From an uncultured Ruminococcus sp. (lineage in GTDB: Bacteria > Bacillota > Clostridia > Oscillospirales > CAG-272), in assembly GCA_902797495.1 (NCBI GenBank), contig CADBTH010000175.1:1-7148 (forward strand): DNA of 7,148 nucleotides, given 5' to 3'. Below are positions 1 through 4,710 of this stretch, in pieces. Position 1 is the stretch's first letter, and every line of letters starts with the position of its first letter. The translations under genes and the position numbers were made by a program. The notes beneath the pieces are model-generated. The model made no database searches. It had not been told where the DNA came from and saw only the letters and a program-made list of their open reading frames with translations.

Positions 1-475
1 CCCGCTCCTTGAGTACAGCGAGGAAGACGGCAGATTCTACGCGATGCACCACCCCTTCACGATGCCGATGGACGAGGACATCCCTCTCCTCGACAGCGAC
101 CCGGGGGCAGTGCGCGCAAAAGCATACGACATAGTCCTGAACGGCGTCGAACTCGGCGGCGGCTCTATCCGTATACACTCGGGAGAGCTCCAGTCGAAGA
201 TGTTCTCCGTTCTCGGAATAGACAAGGAGTCGGCTGAGAACAAGTTCGGATTCCTCCTCGAGGCTTTCAAGTACGGCGTGCCTCCTCACGGCGGCCTCGC
301 GTACGGTCTCGACAGACTCGTCTGCCTCCTTCTCGGACTCGACGACATAAGAGACGTCATCGCGTTCCCGAAGGTACAGAACGCGTCCGAGCTCATGTCC
401 AAATGCCCCGCTCCGGCTGATCCCGCAGCCCTCGAAGAGCTCTCGATCGCCGTGACGAAACAGGAAGAAGAATAA
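1..475 (+). CDS. aspS: Aspartyl-tRNA synthetase, C-terminal part (5' truncated by window)
   Basis: Class II aminoacyl-tRNA synthetase that charges tRNA-Asp (or, if non-discriminating, also tRNA-Asn) with aspartate in the cytoplasm. The reading frame is already open at base 2 (PLLEYSEEDGRFYAMHHPFT), so the true start lies left of the window; the ATG at base 44 is internal. About 157 residues are visible. They include the MHHPFT stretch, the ELGGGSIRIH motif (its Arg contacts the aspartate substrate in the E. coli enzyme), and class II motif 3, GGLAYGLDRL, whose Arg binds ATP. The bacterial-type tail IRDVIAFPKVQNASELM follows. The protein ends in a short acidic tail, QEEE, about where bacterial AspRS normally ends. 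The anticodon-binding domain, motifs 1 and 2 and the GAD domain are outside the window, so discriminating and non-discriminating types cannot be told apart. An intrinsic terminator follows 17 bp after the TAA stop. Confidence 0.96.
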   Translation, partial: PLLEYSEEDGRFYAMHHPFTMPMDEDIPLLDSDPGAVRAKAYDIVLNGVELGGGSIRIHSGELQSKMFSVLGIDKESAENKFGFLLEAFKYGVPPHGGLAYGLDRLVCLLLGLDDIRDVIAFPKVQNASELMSKCPAPADPAALEELSIAVTKQEEE

Positions 476-492
476 TACAGTCATTTGACTCC

Positions 493-527
493 GCGCCCCG
501 CATCTGAAGTAGAAGTGGGGCGCTTTT
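493..527 (+). terminator. Rho-independent terminator of aspS
   Basis: GCGCCCCGC at 493-501 pairs with GTGGGGCGC at 515-523 (nine pairs including one G-U). After an A-A mismatch, TCT (503-505) pairs with AGA (511-513) around a GAAGT loop. TTTT follows at 524-527. The stem is GC-rich and long, and the T run is short but immediate. It separates aspS from the exporter operon, whose ATG is only 20 bp further on. Confidence 0.85.
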
Positions 528-536
528 GACCTGTTT

Positions 537-542
537 AAGGAG
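537..542 (+). promoter_or_regulatory. Ribosome binding site of first ABC exporter subunit
   Basis: AAGGAG lies 5 nt before the ATG at 548. The following codons are very A-rich (Met-Lys-Lys-Asp-Thr-Asn-Asn-Lys), which should keep the start region unstructured. Together these fix the start of the downstream gene. Confidence 0.85.
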
Positions 543-547
543 AAAAC

Positions 548-2383
548 ATGAAAAAAGATACGAATAATAAAGAAAGGAAGAAGTACGGCAAGTTCCGGAT
601 GATGACGGACTTCACCAAAGGCAGTCGGGCGATGTTCGCCTTCTGCGTCGCGGCGACCGCGCTCTCGGCCCTTGCGGATATGCTGACCCCGCAGATAATC
701 CGCACATCGATCGACTACGTCATCCCGAACACCGAAAAGGGCGCGACCGGTCTTTCAAAATGGATGATCGACGCGTTCGGCGGTCTTGAGTTCTTGTCGA
801 AGAACGTCTGGGTCATGGCGCTCGCCCTCGTCGCCGTCGCGGCGGTGATGGTGATAATGCAGTACACCCTGCGCGTGACGAACGCGAGAGCTTCTGAAAA
901 GCTCGTCAAGACCATGCGCGACACCGTCTTCTCCCACATTGAAAGACTGCCCTACAAGTGGCACCAGAAGGTGCGCACGGGCGACATAATACAGAGATGC
1001 ACCTCGGACGTCGACACGATCAAGCGCTTCTTCTCGGAGCAGCTCGTGTCGATCCTGCGTATCGTCGTGCTCATCGCGATGTCCGTCGTCTTCATGGCGT
1101 CGATGGATACGACGCTCACTCTCATCGCGGTAATACCGCTCCCGATAGTCCTCACCTACTCCATCCTCTACCGCCGCAAGATATCGCGCACGTTCCGCGA
1201 GTGCGACGAGAACGAGGGAAAGCTCTCCGCCATGGCTCAGGAGAACCTGACCGGCGCGAGAGTCGTGCGCGCTTTCGGGCGAGAGAGATACGAGCGCGAC
1301 CGCTTCTACAAGCAGAACGACCACTACACGAAGTTATGGGTGAAGCTCGCCAAGACGATGTCCTTCTTCTGGAGCACCTCGGATATCCTCTCCGGCGCGC
1401 AGATACTCCTCGTCGTCGTATTCGGCTCCGTCTTCTGCGTGAAGGGGACGCTGACGGCGGGCGAGCTCGTCGCCTTCATCTCCTACAACGCGCGCCTCGT
1501 ATGGCCCATCCGTATGCTCGGAAGGATGATATCCGAGATGAGCAAGGCGGGTGTCTCCGTCGAGCGTGTTCACGAGATAATGGCGGCTGAGGAGGAACAC
1601 GACCGCGACGGCGCAGTCCCCGCCGACATGACCGGCGACATAGTCTTCGAGAACGTATCGTTCTCCTACGTCGAAGGGAAAGAGATACTTAAAAATATCA
1701 ACCTTACCGTAAAATCCGGCACGACCCTCGGCATCCTCGGGGGAACCGGCAGCGGAAAATCGACCCTCATGCTCCTGCTCGACAAGATGTACGAGGTGGA
1801 AGAGGGTCACGGCAGGATAACGATCGGCGGCGTCGACGTGAAGGATATCGACACGGAGCATCTCCGCCGCAATATCGGCATAGTTCTCCAGGAGCCTTTC
1901 CTCTTCTCGAGGACTCTCGGCGAGAACATAGCGATCAAATCGGACGGCATCACGGAAGAGGAGATCGTCGCGGCTTCTAAGGCTGCTCACCTGCACGAGA
2001 CGGCGGAGTCCTTCTCCAAGGGCTACGACACGTTCGTCGGCGAGCGCGGAGTCACCCTCTCGGGAGGTCAGAAGCAGAGGGCGGCGATCGCCCGCAACTT
2101 CACGACGTCGTGCCCGATAATGATCTTCGACGACTCCCTCTCGGCTGTCGACACGGAGACTGACGCCAAGATACGGCGCGAGATCGAGAGCCGCTTCGGA
2201 ACGGCGACGGTCATCATAATCTCCCACCGCATCACGACCCTCTCGAAGGCGGACAAGATAATCGTCCTCGAGAACGGAGAGATCGTTGAGGAAGGCACTC
2301 ACGACGAGCTGAAGAGAGCCGGCGGCGTCTACGCCGAGATCAACGAGATCCAGTCCGGATACAGAGAGGAGGCGGCGTCATGA
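548..2383 (+). CDS. Heterodimeric ABC exporter, degenerate-site subunit (TMD-NBD half transporter)
   Basis: A 611-residue half transporter of the ABC-B/MdlB group, comparable to BmrC, LmrC or TM287. A basic cytoplasmic N-terminus is followed by about six membrane helices (roughly residues 27-47, 86-108, 165-185, 187-208, 279-299 and a weaker one near 305-325). The nucleotide-binding domain runs from about 365 to the end: A-loop Tyr374, Walker A GGTGSGKST with Lys404, Q-loop Gln448, signature LSGGQ at 504-508, Walker B IMIFDD with Asp528, D-loop SAVD at 532-535, and H-loop His560. The residue after the Walker B Asp, normally the catalytic Glu, is Asp529. In the known heterodimers this marks the subunit contributing Walker A/B to the non-hydrolytic ATP site. 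Its intact LSGGQ should complete the partner's active site. The stop overlaps the start of the next gene (ATGA). The substrate cannot be read from sequence; drugs, lipids and peptides are all exported by relatives. Confidence 0.95.
   Translation: MKKDTNNKERKKYGKFRMMTDFTKGSRAMFAFCVAATALSALADMLTPQIIRTSIDYVIPNTEKGATGLSKWMIDAFGGLEFLSKNVWVMALALVAVAAVMVIMQYTLRVTNARASEKLVKTMRDTVFSHIERLPYKWHQKVRTGDIIQRCTSDVDTIKRFFSEQLVSILRIVVLIAMSVVFMASMDTTLTLIAVIPLPIVLTYSILYRRKISRTFRECDENEGKLSAMAQENLTGARVVRAFGRERYERDRFYKQNDHYTKLWVKLAKTMSFFWSTSDILSGAQILLVVVFGSVFCVKGTLTAGELVAFISYNARLVWPIRMLGRMISEMSKAGVSVERVHEIMAAEEEHDRDGAVPADMTGDIVFENVSFSYVEGKEILKNINLTVKSGTTLGILGGTGSGKSTLMLLLDKMYEVEEGHGRITIGGVDVKDIDTEHLRRNIGIVLQEPFLFSRTLGENIAIKSDGITEEEIVAASKAAHLHETAESFSKGYDTFVGERGVTLSGGQKQRAAIARNFTTSCPIMIFDDSLSAVDTETDAKIRREIESRFGTATVIIISHRITTLSKADKIIVLENGEIVEEGTHDELKRAGGVYAEINEIQSGYREEAAS
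2367..2372 (+). promoter_or_regulatory. Ribosome binding site and ATGA stop-start overlap
   Basis: AGGAGG sits inside the last codons of the first exporter gene, 7 nt before the ATG at 2380. The ATG overlaps the TGA stop at 2381-2383. This arrangement usually gives translational coupling and near-equal amounts of the two subunits, as expected for an obligate heterodimer. Confidence 0.85.
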
Positions 2384-4203
2384 CGAAAGACGTACAGACT
2401 GAAAAGAAAAAATCGCTTCCCTTCTTCGGGCTCGGAAAGATAGTTCCCTACCTGAAGCGCTACCGCTCCACCGTCTTTATGATGATAGTCTGCGGACTCA
2501 TCGGAAGCGCGGGAGACATCATAATGCCTCAGTTCAACGGCTACGCGCTGAACCATTTCGTCGGCGGAGGCACGCTCGACACGCTCGCTTACTTCATTAT
2601 TCTATATATGGCGACAGTCGTCATCTGCGCCGTCGTCAACTACGTATCGTTCTCGTTCGCGATAAAGATCGAGGTCTCGATAAACCGCGACCTGCGAAAC
2701 GACGCGTTCAGCCACCTGCAGACCCTCTCCTTCTCCTACTTCAATCAGAACAGCGTGGGCTACATCCACGCGAGAGTCATGAGCGACGCGGAGCGTATCG
2801 GCAACGTCGCGGCGTGGTGTCTGATGGACGGGCTGTGGCAGTTCTCTTACCTCGTCGGCGCGGTCGTGACGATGTTCATAATGAACGCAAAGCTCGCCGC
2901 CCTGATCTGCACTGTCATCCCGGTCATCGTCGTCCTCTTCTCCCTTTTCCAGAAGAAGCTGGTCACGGTGAACAGAAAAGTGCGCGAGATCAACTCGCGC
3001 ATCACGGGCAACTTCAACGAGGGCATCACGGGAGCAAAGACTATCAAATCCCTCGTCATCGAGGAAAAGATAGAGGGCGACTTCGTCAAGGAGACGGAGA
3101 ATATGCGCCGCACGTCGGTAAAATCGGCGAGGCTCCGCGGTCTCTTCTCCATGACGATGAACTTCGCCTCCTCCATGGCGCTCGCGATCCTTCTGTGGCG
3201 CGGCGGCGTTCTGGCGAAGGAGGAGGTCGGCACGTTCTCGATCTTCATGTCCTACGCTCAGGGCATCATGGAGCCGATCAGATGGCTCATCGACACGATC
3301 TCCGAGCTCATCACCGCTCAGGTCAACATTGAACGTCTGACGACGCTCATCGAGACCGAGCCGAACGTGAAGGACTCGCCGGAGGTCGTCGAAAAGTACG
3401 GCGACGTGTTCGACCCGAAGCGCGAGAACTGGGAGCCGATACGAGGCGACATAGAATTCAAGAACGTGGACTTCATGTACCCGGACGGCGACGAATGGGT
3501 GCTGAAGGACTTCAGTCTGAGTATCCCCTTCGGGACTAACGTCGCGGTCGTCGGCGAGACGGGCGCGGGCAAATCGACGATCGCAAACCTCATATGCCGC
3601 TTCTTCGAGCCGACGTCCGGCGAGATACTGATCGACGGGCGCGACTACAGGGAGCGCAGTCAGCTCTGGCTCCACTCGGCGATCGGCTACGTTCTTCAGA
3701 CCCCGCACCTCTTCTCGGGAACTGTGAGAGAGAATCTGCTCTACGGCAACCCGGAGGCGACGGACGAGGAGATCGACCGCGCGATAAAGCTCGTTTCGGC
3801 GGAAGGCGTCATCGAAAAACTCGAGGGCGGGCTTGACGGCGAGGTCGAGGAGGACGGCGGACGTCTCTCGACCGGAGAGCGGCAGCTCATCTCCTTCGCG
3901 AGGGCTATCATCGCCGACCCGAAGATACTCATCCTCGACGAGGCGACCGCCTCCGTCGACACGCTGACCGAGCAGAAGATTCAGTCGGCGATAGACGAGG
4001 TCATCAAGGGGCGCACGTCCGTCGTCATAGCGCACCGCCTCTCGACCGTCAGAAACGCCGATATCATCCTTGTAGTCAAGGACGGCAAGATCATCGAGCG
4101 CGGACGGCACGACGAGCTGATGAGCGCGCGCGGCCACTACTACCGCCTCTACACGCGGCAGTACGAGGACGAAGCGACCGGCGCTGTATTGAAAAGAAAA
4201 TAA
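2380..4203 (+). CDS. Heterodimeric ABC exporter, catalytic-site subunit (TMD-NBD half transporter)
   Basis: A 607-residue partner of the preceding gene, comparable to BmrD, LmrD or TM288. Membrane helices are seen at roughly residues 31-51, 65-90, 146-166, 167-189 and 255-275, with a further one near 282-305. A linker of about 35 residues (PNVKDSPEVVEKYGDVF onward) joins them to the nucleotide-binding domain: A-loop Tyr367, Walker A GETGAGKST with Lys398, Q-loop Gln440, Walker B ILILDE with Asp520 and the canonical catalytic Glu521, D-loop SVD, and H-loop His552. The signature reads LSTGE (496-500) instead of LSGGQ, a change typical of the subunit whose signature faces the degenerate site. 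So its own Walker A/B plus the partner's LSGGQ should form the only competent ATPase site. The gene is followed within a few bases by a strong terminator, so the operon appears to contain just these two genes. Substrate unknown. Confidence 0.95.
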   Translation: MTKDVQTEKKKSLPFFGLGKIVPYLKRYRSTVFMMIVCGLIGSAGDIIMPQFNGYALNHFVGGGTLDTLAYFIILYMATVVICAVVNYVSFSFAIKIEVSINRDLRNDAFSHLQTLSFSYFNQNSVGYIHARVMSDAERIGNVAAWCLMDGLWQFSYLVGAVVTMFIMNAKLAALICTVIPVIVVLFSLFQKKLVTVNRKVREINSRITGNFNEGITGAKTIKSLVIEEKIEGDFVKETENMRRTSVKSARLRGLFSMTMNFASSMALAILLWRGGVLAKEEVGTFSIFMSYAQGIMEPIRWLIDTISELITAQVNIERLTTLIETEPNVKDSPEVVEKYGDVFDPKRENWEPIRGDIEFKNVDFMYPDGDEWVLKDFSLSIPFGTNVAVVGETGAGKSTIANLICRFFEPTSGEILIDGRDYRERSQLWLHSAIGYVLQTPHLFSGTVRENLLYGNPEATDEEIDRAIKLVSAEGVIEKLEGGLDGEVEEDGGRLSTGERQLISFARAIIADPKILILDEATASVDTLTEQKIQSAIDEVIKGRTSVVIAHRLSTVRNADIILVVKDGKIIERGRHDELMSARGHYYRLYTRQYEDEATGAVLKRK

Positions 4204-4207
4204 AAAA

Positions 4208-4279
4208 CCGGGGGAAAGCTTTTGAAAAAGCCTTTCCCCCGAACCCCCTTTCAAAACTTTTGAAAGGGGGTCTTTTTTT
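4208..4279 (+). terminator. Tandem-hairpin terminator after the ABC exporter operon
   Basis: Two hairpins lie end to end. Hairpin 1: GGGGGAAAG (4210-4218) pairs with CTTTCCCCC (4232-4240), with extra inner pairs after a bulged C. Hairpin 2: ACCCCCTTTCAAA (4243-4255) pairs perfectly with TTTGAAAGGGGGT (4259-4271) around a 3-nt loop, then C and seven T (4273-4279). Hairpin 2 with its T run is a textbook intrinsic terminator on the + strand. The A run at 4202-4207 would give a U run after hairpin 1 on a - strand transcript, so the element could terminate in both directions. Confidence 0.92.
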
Positions 4280-4543
4280 GTTCTGCAAAAATGACGGATC
4301 ATCCGAGTCCCGCAACGAGGCTTCTGAGCGGTTTGATATATACTTCCGAATTATCAGCAAATCGGGCTGCGTTTTTCGGAACGAAAAGTTTGTAGGATAC
4401 ATACAAATATGCGTTCTTTTTTTGTACAAAAATTACAGTTTTTACAGTTAATTTACATTCAAATTTTTTGTAAATATTTAATTAACAATATGTAAATTGA
4501 GCGCTTTTTCAGTTCGTCAAAACGCCCAATTTTTCAGAAGCTA
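4280..4543. other. Gene-free region between the exporter terminator and the rpoB promoter
   Basis: No supported gene. The first ~110 bases are of mixed composition; the part from about 4389 is strongly AT-rich and carries the TACA/TGTA cluster described separately. The only small ORFs (for example ATG at 4291 to TAG at 4395, 34 codons) lack a ribosome binding site and resemble nothing I recognise. No tRNA, riboswitch or insertion-sequence end was seen. Confidence 0.6.
4389..4498. promoter_or_regulatory. Cluster of TACA/TGTA motifs, direct and inverted repeats upstream of rpoB promoter
   Basis: Within about 110 bp I count ten TACA or TGTA tetramers. They are arranged as TTTGTA-7-TACAAA (4389-4407), the palindrome TTTGTACAAA (4421-4430), two direct copies of TTACAGTT nine bases apart (4433-4440 and 4442-4449), and a perfect 9-bp inverted repeat AATTTACAT/ATGTAAATT (4450-4458 and 4490-4498) with a further TGTAAA at 4469-4474. 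The cluster ends about 45 bp before the -35 box. It could be an operator array or an A/T-rich activating element. Low sequence complexity in AT-rich DNA is the alternative explanation. Confidence 0.35.
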
Positions 4544-4572
4544 TTGACATATCCGGAAAATTAGTGTATCAT
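4544..4572 (+). promoter_or_regulatory. Sigma-A type promoter of rpoB
   Basis: TTGACA (4544-4549, perfect -35) is separated by 17 bp from TATCAT (4567-4572, one mismatch to TATAAT), which is optimal spacing. Transcription would begin near 4579-4581 and give a leader of about 130 nt before the rpoB ATG. A second TATAAA at 4573-4578 is 23 bp from the -35 box, too far to be its partner. Confidence 0.85.
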
Positions 4573-4579
4573 TATAAAC

Positions 4580-4710
4580 TGCGCGTAAATGCTTTAATAA
4601 AGAAAAATTATACCGTAAATATGACTTTTCTATTAATAGGCGGAGGCGGTGAGAGGCCTCTTTCCGAGGACGGAGAGTCACGTTTTCGGTTGGAATGGAG
4701 TGTAAACAGA
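4580..4710 (+). promoter_or_regulatory. Structured 5' leader of rpoB mRNA
   Basis: The predicted untranslated leader starts AT-rich and then becomes G-rich. Two adjacent hairpins can be drawn by hand: GAGGC (4643-4647) with GCCTC (4656-4660), and CTTTCCG (4660-4666) with CGGAGAG (4671-4677, one G-U) around an AGGA loop. They share base 4660, so only one can be full length at a time. The second ends 20 nt before the GGAG. No U run follows, so it is not a terminator. It does not match a riboswitch or ribosomal-protein leader that I know. Any regulatory role is inference. Confidence 0.4.
4697..4700 (+). promoter_or_regulatory. Ribosome binding site of rpoB
   Basis: GGAG (in TGGAGTG) lies 10 nt before the ATG at 4711, a slightly long spacing and a weaker match than the exporter sites. 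It supports the 4711 start over an in-frame ATG at 4621, which has no purine-rich site before it. Confidence 0.6.

Noticed and set aside
485..515. Promoter-like TTGACT-19-TAGAAG between aspS and the exporter gene
   Set aside because: The spacer is long, the -10 match is poor and it lies within the terminator stem-loop.
2602..4302. Long - strand open frame (566 codons) opposite the second exporter gene, and similar ones at 1334-2302, 755-1324, 4678-6066 and 6217-6924
   Set aside because: They lie antisense to clearly identified genes in GC-rich DNA, where stop codons are rare. Their translations are rich in Arg, Asp, Val and Leu with no recognisable domain, and no promoter or ribosome binding site supports them.
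4291..4395. 34-codon ORF in the intergenic region after the terminator
   Set aside because: It has no ribosome binding site, starts just past a strong terminator, and has no recognisable sequence.
4260..4451. 63-codon + strand ORF beginning in the terminator stem
   Set aside because: It starts with TTG inside hairpin 2, runs through the T run and AT-rich repeats, and looks like chance coding.
4501..4535. Possible second terminator (GCG...TTTT with AAAACGC, then TTTTT) before the rpoB promoter
   Set aside because: The stem needs a bulge and is mostly A-T pairs around a 10-nt loop; there is no gene upstream to terminate after the tandem-hairpin element.
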